Below, piece after piece: positions 43,115 through 54,299 of a stretch of DNA of 64,000 nt. The stretch comes from Trissonchulus latispiculum (lineage: Eukaryota; Nematoda; Enoplea; Enoplida; Ironidae): positions 1-64,000 of the forward strand of contig JASAND010006533.1 in NCBI GenBank assembly GCA_030248195.1, read 5' to 3'. The position numbers were made by a program, and so were the translations under genes. Numbering within the stretch: position 1 is the first letter of the stretch; each line of letters begins with the position of its first letter. The notes beneath the pieces are model-generated. The model saw nothing but the letters and a program-made list of their open reading frames with translations. It was not told the origin of the DNA and did no database searches.

Positions 43115-45412
43115 TCAATACTCCATCATAATAATGTCCGTGGCCCGATGGTGGTCTTGGGGATGAGGTTCCAGAGGGTTCCACAGGGTCAGGGCAATGG
43201 ATGGACTGAAAACGTTCTTCTCCTCGCCCGGAGGGGCACAGCCAATAATGTGGATGCCCTCCCTGTTGACGGGCATGTCAATGGGCTGATTCTTCAGGGC
43301 CAATGGTGGTTCCGTTCGGAAGAAGGGAGGCGCTGGCAGTCCCTTCTTGTAGCGCTCCGCGGCCACCGCGATGCGTTTGCGGACCACATCAAGGTAGGCC
43401 TCAAGCCGGGCCCCAGACAAGAGGATTCGGTCGAACCGATCTTCCCACAACTCATCGGGTCCAGCCTGCATGAACCAGAGACCCACCTCCGTATAGAGAG
43501 ACCCCTGAATGTTATGTCCTGACCAATTGTTGGTGTTGAACAACCAATTGTACTTGCCGTCGCACAATAGGTCATTGGGCTTAAAACCCCGAGGAACCTT
43601 CACACCAATTCCCCACCAAGGGTCCGTGGAAGCCTTACAGTAGTAGCTCCCGATCGTTTGGACCAGGAACTCCTGCATATCAGGGCTATGATAGAAGACG
43701 TGAAAGATGATCAGCCGTTGAGTGAGCTGATCAGGACCTGACTGCCATCGCTGGAGGCGACAATCGGGCAGGGCGGCAATGGCCTGATCCGTGCTATGCT
43801 TGATAGCAAAGCCATCACGACCAGGATTATCCTTCACCAGGTCCTTGACGACGTCAGACTGGCAATACCAGCCCTTACGACCCTGATAGAGGTGCTCCTT
43901 GGTGCCAACGTAATGATTTTCAAATTGTTCCACCGGCAGGTTGACGTACGGCTGATGTTTGAACATGAAGGAGAAGGCATACTCCGGTCCCAGATAGAAG
44001 TTGAGGAAGTAGCCTTCATCAACGTTCGCGATGCCCGCGACGTTGGGACGGTGGTATTCCAACATGGCCTTCTTGATGGTCATGCATCGGGTTCGCAAGC
44101 GACGGCTATGCATGCTACAGCAGTAGAATTCACGAAAATCGTGACGTCTGATCAGATGAGGGTACCGGAACAATTCCGGCACCAAAGCCGCCGTGGCCAT
44201 GCAGTTGGCCCATCGAGCAGTGGACGAAATCCGGTTGACTGGAAAACCCTTGTAGATTTTCCCATAGCAGCGTTAGTCAGCGATCTGCCACCGTGAATGC
44301 CAGTTGGTCCGACCACCACTCATCACCTTCTCGGGCGAAGCCTTCATGTGATTAGTCAATTGGGGATCGCGGTCCCACATCCTCTTCCAGATGATGTCCA
44401 AGAAATCATCCGGAAGCCGTTGGGTTTCGTGGATATGTGCCACCATCCACTTGAGGACCTCCTCACGGAATAGGGCTACCCAAGGGTGCAGATTCCGCTC
44501 GCTAGGGTCACCCGGAATGTTATGGGGGACCCACTGGAGATTATTGTCCCGCATATAAATGAGTGGATGATCAGGCCAACGGTCCAATTTGATGGCCGCG
44601 ATCTCCGCCGGTGTCGGTTGTTCGATCTTAAAACGGTCATAAATCGGGTCTTCCGTCCCACGGGACACCTGTTTCGCGATGTCCTGATTGAGCATATCAC
44701 AAAGGACGGTGACCAAGTAGACCCGAAACGGTGGAAAATTGTCACGTGTATAGTTCGACGGATATTCAGGTGGCAGTTCCCGAATAGCCGAAGTTTTTCC
44801 GTCCGCTTTCTTGATGGTTTTCACCTGAGGGACACGATAAGCCGGCGATTTTGGTCGTGACCGACTCAACGTGTCAGCGGCGTGACGACGATCATGGTCA
44901 TGACGAGAGTCTTCACGTCGTTTGGTCGGATAGGCCGGAGGGCGACGGTCCTCGCGACGATCTTCGCGACGCTCGCGTTCATGATATTGGTCGGTCGAAC
45001 GATTCCGTTCTTCCGAATAGCGATCTCGTGACGATTTCCGATGACGGTCGGACTCACGACGACGAGCCGACGGTGAACGGTCACGTGTTGACCGTCGGTC
45101 ATGATGACGACTCGTTGACGGGTACCGACGATGGTCATCTCGGGACTCCGGTCGGCGATCACGAGATGTTCGTGACGCGGAACGGGAATCTCGACGACGA
45201 GATGCTGATCGTCGACGATGACGGTCCGATGATTGTTCTCGACGGTGTGATCGCGATTGATCACGAGGTTCAATTGATGATGGGGGACGCGATGTCTCCC
45301 GCCGAGGCGACCGCTGCGATCGTGATGTAGATGGTTTGGAAATGGAATCCGATCGAGAGGTGATAACGGACGAAGAAACTGGTGCAGATTTTGCACTTTT
45401 AGCCCCTGTCAT
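43115..45412 (-). pseudogene. RS-domain / NADAR-like protein, one in-frame stop
   Basis: From the ATG at 45412 one frame runs to a TAA at 44273-44275, then continues in the same frame to 43115, together 766 codons. Residues ~20-200 are Arg/Ser/Asp-rich (RS repeats as in splicing proteins). A globular part follows (PSNYTRDNFPPFRVYLVTVLCDML). After the stop come YFLNFYLGP, GTKEHLYQGRKG, CKASTDPWWGIGV and NNWSGHNIQGSLYTEVG, matching the NADAR order EH..K, VEAS..D..WGIG, W.G.N.LG. The acidic residue of the VEAS position is Lys here. No frameshift is seen, so the single TAA may be a recent nonsense change, or the two halves may be separate genes (an ATG follows at 44200). The region is GC-richer than its surroundings. 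Confidence 0.6.
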
Positions 45413-45554
45413 GGCTCTGGTGGCTTTAATAAATGAAAACAAAGACGAGGATGAAAATAAAGAAAATAAAATTAAATGAATAATGTTTGAAATACATGGA
45501 AATTCTGCTATAAAATTTGTGGAAATGCGTGTGCAAAAAATAGTGGGAGGGAAT

Positions 45555-45725
45555 GCTATCTGTCAAACGCGACTCAGGCAGATAGCGATAGCAATTTTCC
45601 TGAAAATTGCAGACGAATAGAGTTCTAGGCATACATTTTCAGCAGAATGTCAGCAGCCTACGCGGATTACAATCCGCCTGCAAATTTCAGGAAGATAGCG
45701 ATCAGACTGAGACTGCTATCTTCCT
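45555..45725. repeat. Cluster of four perfect stem-loops
   Basis: Hairpins: GCTATCTG/CAGATAGC (45555-45586), GCAATTTTC/GAAAATTGC (45591-45610), GCGGATT/AATCCGC (45662-45677) and AGGAAGATAGC/GCTATCTTCCT (45689-45725). They lie just upstream of the RS/NADAR start, in its likely 5' leader or promoter. Note that GATAGC recurs in three arms. Confidence 0.8.
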
Positions 45726-45770
45726 ACCACAGAGCCACAAACTATAATGAAGCAAGGCAAGTACTATTAC

Positions 45771-45800
45771 CAAGAGTACATAATGATAAGAATATGCCGC
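45771..45800. repeat. MITE-family left-end fragment
   Basis: CAAGAGTACATAATGATAAG with ATATGCC following matches the family left terminus. The rest is lost, and no right end is seen nearby. Confidence 0.45.
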
Positions 45801-46018
45801 TACCAAAGCTTTTTGAATATTGAGTTTTAGATCAAGTTGTTGTTGTACCCTCTGTAGCTTTTGTAAATCTGTGGATTTGAGTCTAACCTGGAGCAAGATT
45901 GCTTTACATAGTCCCTGGAGTAGAGTGAAGTAATGTCGGAAGTGGAATCTTTAATATCAAACTTGTTCCTTCTTCTAATGTAAGTTATACTTTAAATATA
46001 TCTTTAATCGATCCACAG

Positions 46019-46267
46019 TAGTGTTGTTGCCCGGCCGGTTTTTTGACTCGGCCGGCCGGGCCCGGCCTGCCGAGCTTGTGAACCCGGCTGGCCGGCCGGT
46101 GGGGTGATGCAAACCGGCCGGCCGGCCGGGTCAAACAGGCCGGCCGGCCGGTCAAAAAAGGCCGGCCGGTACCAGTTTTGCCCCATTTTCTTGTACTTGT
46201 TCGGGTGTTGGCCGGCGGCCGGCCGGATTATCGTCATAGTGGGTCGGCAGGCCGGCCAACAACTCTA
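46019..46267. mobile_element. hAT-like MITE with GGCCGGCC arrays
   Basis: A 249-bp element with ends TAGTGTTGTTG and CAACAACTCTA and exact 8-bp duplications ATCCACAG (46011-46018 and 46268-46275). The interior is largely GGCCGGCC-type palindromes, like 33313-33826. It sits just 44 bp past the stop of the receptor gene. Confidence 0.85.
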
Positions 46268-46310
46268 ATCCACAGGCCCATGGCAAAAACGTTGTTTGCA
46301 CCAGGATAAG

Positions 46311-49300
46311 TCAAATTGTTAGATTGCCAATGGTAGCTCTTGTATCATCCTGTTTCGGCTGCATCTGAACCATGATGACTATGATAGTGAAGACTGACGT
46401 ATAAAACTAAAACAATGTAAAACAATGCAGTTAGTTCAAGAGTAAACTGTTTGCAGAACCTGTGCGATGATAGGGCGACCTCGGCAATGTTTGTAGCACT
46501 TGTGTTAACGACAGCACCTGAGACACCTCGAACAGCATAAGTATTGAAAAAAGTAATATTTTACAGTTTTACTATAGTTATATTGTTTTAAAAGTCAAAT
46601 GCTTTTGTCGTTTGTGCCACTGCTCTGCATGAGTACCTAACTATGCGTGCACTACTAAATGTAGTGTGTTTCTAAGGCATAGTTGAAGACCTATGGTTTG
46701 CTGGAATTCTTAATTTCATCAATAAGTAAGTATTCTGCTGGAGTAGAAAATACCATATTTTTATTCGATTTGAATTAATTGTACCACTGCAAACTTTGAT
46801 TTCGAGCATTGTCTCTTGTGAAGCTTGAAGCTTAATTACAGGAAACTGCAGCCTGTACCTGTGTTAGCCAACTTCGTGATAAATAGAAACACCTGGCAAA
46901 GCTGAGACCTCCTGTTTGCTCTTTGGTTAGGCTTGCAAGTGCATTTAGAGCCAGTAGAATCGGCGTGCTTTCCTGAGAAACTGACACTGCAAAGTGTGCG
47001 GCTGCTTCTCGAATCACTTGCGGTAATCGGGCAAGTTCCTCGTTCAGCCAGATTTGTGGTAAACTAAGTAATGGTAAAAAGGTGGCATACATACTCCCAC
47101 AGGCCAATAGCGACAAGAGTTCTCCAATTTCAAACATGTTCACCACCAGATAGTATAATACCAAAAGAATGCTGAGTAGATGTGTGACGCAAATGCTGAC
47201 ATTAAACCAACAGAAACAGTCATCCAGCAGTGTGACATATTTTGATATCTGAGACCAGTCTTCTAACCAACCACCGATTTTGACCAAGTTTAAATGTTTA
47301 ATACTCTGTATGTCTTTCATCAAAGTTTGAACATAGAGTTCATTTAGTTGGCAGAGAGATGTTATTACAAGCCAAGCAGAACCGAAGCAGGAAACGGTAG
47401 CAAGAAAGTCGAAAAATGTCGCGACACGCGCGGCTGTTGAATATCCCCACACACTGACTAAAAGAGTAATCTTGAACCAATCCAAAGCTTGCAAGATGAA
47501 AATTATGCAAAAAAATAAGAAACTGGCATAAAATACACAAAAGTAAATTGCGGATGGTTTCAGCGACAGTGTGGTTGGTAATCTTAAGTTAAACTTTGGA
47601 TTAAGATGCATTTCCTGGTTTGACAGTTTTTGTTCACAAACGTGGCATATATACCAGCATGATAATCCTGTTAGTAGAACAGCGGTCCACAAAATTGTCA
47701 TAACAGAGCGCAACTCTAATATATTCAAGATACCCATTCCTTCCCTGATTAACCACTGTACTAGTGTTGCTAAAACAGTTATACAAGTACAGTTGACAGA
47801 GATACAGGAAAATTATAAAATTTACTCAGCCATCTGTTTACAGAAAATACTATAGCAAGCAAGCTGTATGTCCATAATAGGTGACTTGAGCCACTGCGGG
47901 AATACCTAATAACTTTTAGTTTAACGAAAATATAAAAATTGAAATGAAAATCGAACAAAATTAATTTAGAAAAATTACATTTAAATTTTAAAGAATTCAA
48001 AAGAATTTCAAAAAACGAGTCTGCAAAGTTTTGTATTAACTGCTGACAATTTTGACCAGTGTTCATGTGGATTCGATCGGAAAAATCATTGCGACTAAAC
48101 TTCAGTGTGCAAACTTCCCAAAATCATGTTTTCTATGTTGTGGGTACGTGAGTTCACTAGTGCCTCAAGGCCAGTACTTATCAAGGGGACAGTTACGATG
48201 CTTAACTGCCACCCACGGATCGGTACCAGGGGTCACTGCACAACAGAAGGGAACCTTGAAGTCGGAACAACCGTCACACTCAAAGATGCAAGACCAAGGC
48301 TCCGTATGAGGGCTTCCTTCGGGTTCACTATCAACAGTCCAAGCTTCAATCTCAGCGCGGTTCCACGGCTGAGAACAGTTACAATAGAAGGTGACCTCCG
48401 AATGATCAGGCTCAACTAGAGAACTGCCCTCGTGAACTAGGAAGAGTATGCTAAAGCTGTACTGGTTGTGACACTCAGGACACTGATGAAACGGCAGATT
48501 CAGTTGGTTCTCAGGCTCACTAATATCGCTAAGATTTCCTTCGTCGTCGGCGTCTCCGTAGACAAACTCAATGGGCTCCAGACTGATCTATTTTCCAGAT
48601 ATCGTCGACTCAGCGGTTTCCTATCCAAACTAGTATCAACTACAACGACTTAAGCTCTGATCCTAATTAACTATTTACTATGTCAAGTTACCTCAATATC
48701 AAACAGCACGAACACACACAAGATCAAGTACACTACAAATCTATTGCAAAAAACCGATACAAAAGGAATCCGTTCACCGCCTAACAACTAAACCCAAAGC
48801 TATGATCAGACACAGGTCCCTACTCCGAAATCTTAGCAGAAGAAGAGCTAAAGCTGAAACCTAGTAAAATTTTGGTTAGATTATTATTTTAGCCTACTGG
48901 TTGCCACACACACGCACACAAGCACACTCACCTAAACAGTACTTGCTACTTTCAGACTGCGAATTGATTCGCAGTCACACAATGATTTGATTTTCGGGGT
49001 CGAGGAGGGGGAAGTTCCCTATATGCTCCCTATATGTACCTGAAAAGTGTGCACAAGTCCACCCGTTCCCGGTCACGAATAGTTACCAGCAATACGCACC
49101 AGCAGAAAACCAATAACTATTCTGCCCTCTGCTAAGAGGACGACCTGTAAACTTTGAAACCTTGTTTGAAAGCTTAAAGAGAGAGAATTTGAGCAGATTC
49201 AGTGAAAATGGTGCAAATAGAAACAATCTTAGCACTGACAATTTTGGACAGACAGATGACAGACATTTTTTAGAAGTAAACAATTAAACGTTAATAAAAT

Positions 49301-52300
49301 TGGCAAGAATCCCGGCTTTCTTCAGTAGATCAGACTTAACATCCAACCCCAAATTCCAGATCCCAATATGACGATCCTAAGTCTAGCTGTGCGTCCCTAA
49401 GCCAAGGATGCGGTTCTCTGAAAAGTTCTAGATTCAGGCTGAATCTCAGCAAACTGACGTTTTGAGACTGATTTCCTGGCAATCCGGACAGAGCAGCAAG
49501 AAAGGAACCGGAGAGGCTGATCGAAGGCAGAGACGAAGAGAAGGTCCAGGGGTGATCCAAGATGGCTTCACTCACACTGGCAGATCAGAAAAGGCCAACG
49601 ATCAGGAGACGGGGGAGAGCAGGCTGATGTCCAGGAGACCACTGGCAGACAGACGGATCCACGGGATCCCAAGGCAGAACAGAAGGCAGGAACGGCGCAG
49701 CGAGAAGGCAGAGCAAGGCTGATCGGGTTCAGAAGAAACCCGCGCTAGAACTGATAAAGTCGGGTAAAAACCTTGTCGGTTTTAACCCGGATTCAGAGAT
49801 ATTAACTGGATTTCACAGGCCAAAGGCAAAAGTTTGCTAATTTAGAATTGAAAACAGCAGACTTATCCTGGATCAGGATTTTAGAACAAAAACTAGCGAG
49901 AACTTGTGAAATTAGGAAAGATGATTAGATGGAAGAAAATTCTTCTTTTTAGGCATTTTTGACAAGAGTAAAAAAAAGAAAAGAATAAGATGAAAATTCA
50001 TCTCTTAAGGCAGGAAAACGAGTAGAGGGGATTTCCATCGGAAATCCCCAACCAATGACGTGTTCCTGAATTTCCCTTTTGGGAAATTCAGGGAAATCCA
50101 GCTAATATCAACTGATATTAGCATATGCATGAAAGCAACAGTGATATCAAATAGTCTAGGGCGGCGAGAGCCCGGTTTGAACGTAAGATTTCGAAAAGGG
50201 ACTCAAGGTTCGATTAGGTTGTTTTAGTCTCGCACTTACAATTGTTATAAATCCTAAAGGGGATTGGGTCCGCTTATCCTAAAGGGCGAATTTAGAAACC
50301 GGGCTTCTGAAGCCCAAACCCATTCTAGGTAGGCCTTCCCCCCAGGTGTACCCTAATCCCAACCTAGGGTCCGAGTGGGAGAAAAGTTTTAGGGGAGGGT
50401 ATCCTAGAAGGGGAGAGGCATAACCTCTCCCAACGAAACAACTCAGGGGATGTCTGTGATTATTTCCCCCCAGCATTTTAACCACGAGAGAAAGAAAGAT
50501 AGACGACCGTTCGTCACCAAACCCAAATCACAGACTGACTGGAAACTGCAATTTTTGGTCTCACGTTAACTTTTGCCTCGTGTCTTTTGCAATCATCCTC
50601 CGATGATTGGTTGCTTTCATGCTTGTGCTTCGCCATTGGTTGATTTTGAATGGAGGACTCCGCCTCCTTTCGAGTGTTTTCCCTGAGTTTGCACCTGAGC
50701 AATCCATCACTTAGGTTACATAATTTTTTATGGCTTTGGGTCCGTTTTCGAGTGGCCCAAAGTACCTCAACAGCCCTGGCCCTAAACTTTTATTTCGTTT
50801 TTGTTTCGAAGTGCCTTTGTCCTGGACTTTATTTCTATAGTCCTGAATATTATTTGCAAACAGACGCGCAGGCGAAAGGAGAGCCGGTGAAAACGAGACG
50901 CAAGGAAGAAGAAATCGTAATAACGGACAGGGAGCCTGGAAGCCCAAGATGAAATAAGCCGTACCTAAGCTAAATGAAACTTATACCTATTCCCGAAATT
51001 AGCTAGAGACCTAATACTACCTATTAGTCAATATTACTTGCTAACTTCTTTCTTTTCTTTCTTTCAGGGGTGACCTGTGCCTTAATTTCAGAGGGGTTCC
51101 CCTCTGTCTGACTTATGCGTGTGATGTCATTCTAGGGACGTGAAAAGGTGGTGCTGAACCTCACACATACGTAGACTCAATGCTAGACACTCAGACTGGC
51201 CTTCGCTGGCCTTCACTCACACACACATAACTCAATAGTAGGGACCTGTAGATGAACCCCATCCGATTGATGCAGCAGAATAAAAGGGGTTAAAAATTGA
51301 CTACCCTCACTCAAATTAAAGGTGAACGGATTTTGCAATAACAATCACAATAGTACTAATAAGGTAAAATTACAATTACAAGCTACTAACAGTGAGTGAA
51401 TCCAATAAAAAGAATATACAAAATTACAGATTGTCATAGGTAAACATAATAACACAGCATAATTACGAAGTGTACGTAAGTCCTTACAGTGGAACATATC
51501 GGAAACATATTTTAAATTTAATTTAAGCTGGTGAACTTCAGAATGGTCCAATTAATTGAGAAAAAGTTTTCTGGGACTTTTACAATGTGCTCTTTCTGGA
51601 AATCAACTTCTGGTTCAGTGTCGATTCCAATTGCGAAAGTTATTATGATATTTAGAGGCTCCGTTCATTCGAAACAGCGAGAGGGCTAGGTACTGACCAG
51701 GTTCTCATCAATTTTTCTATTCTGAATTCGAACCAATAGCTTATGAAAAAGTTTTCTGACTGCCTCAGAGTCTCTTCGTTTGTATGAGGTAATTTTCAGT
51801 TCACTAGGAGAAATCTTGCGAAATCTATTATGATGTTTTGGGGAGGCGTTTTAACTGTTGTGGACCCAGCCTACAGCAGTCCGAACAGCCTATCTTTATT
51901 TCATTAGGACGAATCGAAAACTGGATAGATCGTGTATAAAAAAGTTTTCTGAGACCTTCTAGCTGTCCTCTTTCAAACCAGACCCCTTTCCGGTCATCCC
52001 TCTTATCTATGGCAAAAGTTATAATGATAGATCAGTAGACAGTCGCATGCACACAGCCGAGGAAGAACCAAGTCAGGTTTTCCTGATTAATTTCTTGCCA
52101 GAGTCAAATCCTTTAGACCAATTGTTCTAGAAAAATTTTTCTGAGACCCTCTTGGTCAGCCTTTTCGGCTGCGCCTGGTCTCAACAATTTCTGACAACTG
52201 ATTCAAAAGTTATTCTGATGTTTTTTCACAGTACACGCGAGAAACTCAGTTGCAAAATACAGCTCACTTTTTTCCATTTTCATTACATATTGCTAATCTC

Positions 52301-52709
52301 AAGGTAAAACGCAAAAAAGCTCAGCGATAAATATGTAATTTTAATTTTAACATTGTTTATTTGATATGCAAAAATTGTTTGAAAAAATTAGAATATCTTT
52401 CATAATTGTCACTGTTGCTGTGGACTAAAACTGTCATTTCATTTTCTCTCTACACTGCATTCGTGTGTGCAAAATTCGTGGGCTTACATTACTATTTCAG
52501 CCGGAGTTTTTCTATTTTTATTTGGTACCGACACCGACCTTGATTGTATCAATTTTCCGCGTTTTAATCTTACCTGAAATAAACAGACCTACAATGCAGG
52601 CATAAAGCTTTAAGAAAATACTGAGCCATCTATTGTTAACGGCTTCATCTGCAATCGTCGAGCAGCCAGAAAACCAGAGAATCCAAGCATAATATGGTAA
52701 CGAAGCCAT
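46311..52709 (-). CDS. Gustatory-receptor-like chemoreceptor, four exons
   Basis: Exons: 52709-52574 (ATG), 47912-47826, 47769-46859 and 46406-46311 (TGA). Lengths 136, 87, 911 and 96 add to 1230, that is 409 residues, typical of arthropod gustatory receptors. Phases are 1, 1 and 0, and all junctions are GT-AG (TCAG|GTAAGA, CTGA|GTAAAT, ACAG|GTACAG). The product is hydrophobic, with about seven membrane segments, for example VMTILWTAVLLTGLSCWYI, FLFFCIIFILQAL and ICVTHLLSILLVLYYLVV. The C-terminal exon has TIIVIMVQMQP, matching the TYhhhhhQF signature of TM7. These receptors act as ligand-gated channels in sensory cells. The first intron is 4.7 kb and filled with odd sequence; the first two exons are the less certain part. 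Copy 1 at 634-2277 is a decayed duplicate. Confidence 0.78.
48165..48587 (-). other. Cys-rich open frame, unassigned
   Basis: The minus strand is open for 140 codons between a TAG at 48588 and a TGA at 48165, without an internal ATG. Codon use looks real. An acidic start (YGDADDEGNLSDISEPE) precedes CPEC, then CNC 29 residues on, then CDGC, CC and a last Cys, suggesting zinc binding. It lies in intron 1 of the receptor gene, on the same strand. ATAG|ATC at its start could be an acceptor, so it may be an exon of another transcript or a retroelement fragment. No family was recognised. Confidence 0.45.
48955..51106. repeat. Hairpin-rich region, at least ten perfect stem-loops
   Basis: Perfect hairpins include GACTGCGAAT (10 bp; 48955-48976), AGATTCAG (8 bp; 49430-49446), ATCCTG (49865-49879), AGATGAA (49988-50003), GGGGATTTCC (10 bp; 50027-50049), CCTGAATTTCCC (12 bp; 50065-50092), GCTAATATCA (10 bp; 50101-50122), GGGCTTC (7 bp; 50301-50315), GGGAGAGG (8 bp; 50411-50431), CAATCATC (8 bp; 50590-50609) and CAGAGGGG (8 bp; 51089-51106). 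The three at 50027-50122 are back to back. Sequences differ from hairpin to hairpin. The whole lies in the receptor intron 1. Confidence 0.8.
51540..52300. repeat. Diverged tandem repeat, about 190 bp, four units
   Basis: The motif AAAAAGTTTTCTG recurs near 51561, 51746, 51939 and 52131. Each copy is followed about 90-110 bases later by AAAGTTAT or a variant and then ATGATnTTT. Units are well diverged, so this is an old array. It is non-coding. Confidence 0.65.
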
Positions 52710-53572
52710 CGATAATTATTAATACTAATACAGATAAAATGCTGCACTATTGATGTAATTAATGCATTTTCCTCTCTTGATTGCTTGATTGCATCCTTGT
52801 TGCCAGATTTCTACAGTTTTGACAATGACCTGAGACGGTTTATTCTAGTTCTGGCAACTGATTATTCACCTTTGGCGCGAGTTTATAGAGTGAACTGAGT
52901 TGAACAAGATCTGATCCTGTATTGCAGTGTATTCTAAATAAGAATACACAGGTATGATATGTAATGAGCTGTATAGCGGCTTATTTTGGCTATGCAACTA
53001 CCAGCAAAAAGTTGGTGGCTTGTTAGAGTATGTGCTAAAACAATTTTTAGCTGAACAGTTTTATTTCTGGTCATTTTAAAGCTAAATTCTAGCCACTTCC
53101 ATTTATGAAGGAAGTGGTGGTAACTGAAAATTTAATGACCTACGAACTGCACAATGCAGAAGTGCTGGAAAAGAATTGGTTCAAGCTAAGCTTAGCCAGA
53201 AAGCCGAGGGATGAACTCTAAAGTTTGTAGTACACTACAATAGTACACAAAAAATAATTTCCTTAAAAGCTCCTTGAAATTTCGAACAAACTATGCATGG
53301 AAGCTAATGATAGTTGAGCATTTTTCAGTATATTAAACAAACAGTCTGTTATAAAGCTGCATCAAACATGACATCAATTTTCTTCCGCCCTACGAAGAGC
53401 TGATCTAAAAGCTGCTTCTGAAGGAAAATAGAAATAGACAATGGAAATGTTAACCTCACAAGCTTTTGTTTCTGTGCAGCAATTTTTTCCTGGCGCAGCG
53501 CGTTATGCAGCATGGTATACATTTGCAGACAATTTTGCATTTGCGTATTTGTAAAACGTTTTACACCCGTGC
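52710..53572. other. Upstream region of the receptor gene
   Basis: Contains the presumed promoter of the receptor gene (minus strand); no convincing TATA or motif was seen. The stretch 53100-53240 resembles 63690-63850 (GGTGGTAACTGAAAAT, GCACAATGCAGAAGT versus GCACAGTGTACTTGT), a small dispersed repeat. Confidence 0.4.
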
Positions 53573-53697
53573 AGAGATCAGGACCGACTTTTCGGGCCGG
53601 CCCGGCCCTGTGTCACAATTTTCAGGCCCTGGCCCGGCCCGGCCCAGCCCTGTGTGCCATTTTAGTCTGCGCGGCCCGGCCCGGCCCTGAAAAGCCC
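53573..53697. mobile_element. Small GGGCCGG-rich inverted-repeat element
   Basis: Starts TCAGGACCGACTTTTCGGGCC and ends with the reverse of TCAGGGCTTTTCAGGGCC. The interior is GGCCCGGCCC-rich. Similar in style to the hAT-like GC-rich elements, but no exact target duplication was found. Confidence 0.5.
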
Positions 53698-54299
53698 TGA
53701 TTGTTTTAAAAAATTCTTCTATGATGTTCTATAAAGTGAAAAGTGTTGTGGTTTTGAAATATTTGGAGTCTGAAGAATCTATGCGGAACGAAAATTTAAG
53801 CATCCTACCGTACTAAGGAAATTAATCGAGGACTGAATTAGCCCTCAGCTTTGTTACCTCATGGTTAATACCGCGGTTGAAGTGGTTTACTGGTTAATGA
53901 GCTAAAATAGGCTAGTTACATAATAGGAACTAGTTACATGAACTCTTAAGCAGACCTACACAAGGAGGCACTCAAACTAAAATTGCAACTAAAATTTCAA
54001 AAAGCAGTACGCAACCTCAAACAATATTTGGCACATGCAGTCTCATTTAGTGGAAAGAAAGAAAGAAAGTTTGAGTTCAGGAAGACAAAGACAATTACTA
54101 AAATTTTTCCTAAATTAATTTCTTGAAACAATTTACCATAGTTATGGCTCTGGATTTTACTTGGGGAGCTGCGCGCCCCCTCTGACCCTCGATTACCTCT
54201 TCGGTTCTACACTGAGTCTTCTGTCTACAGTAGCTTATATACAGGATACATGTTGTTTTTATTTCTGCTTTGATTTGACATGTAAGCTAAAATGTATAA
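53698..54299. other. Spacer, no gene
   Basis: No coding or repeat feature supported. Confidence 0.35.

Noticed and set aside
44851..45330. Long acidic open frame on the plus strand
   Set aside because: It is the complement of the Arg/Ser/Asp repeat region of the minus-strand frame. Repetitive codons keep both strands open.
51540..52300. CRISPR-like array
   Set aside because: Units of ~190 bp are diverged throughout with no identical short repeat, and the DNA is eukaryotic.
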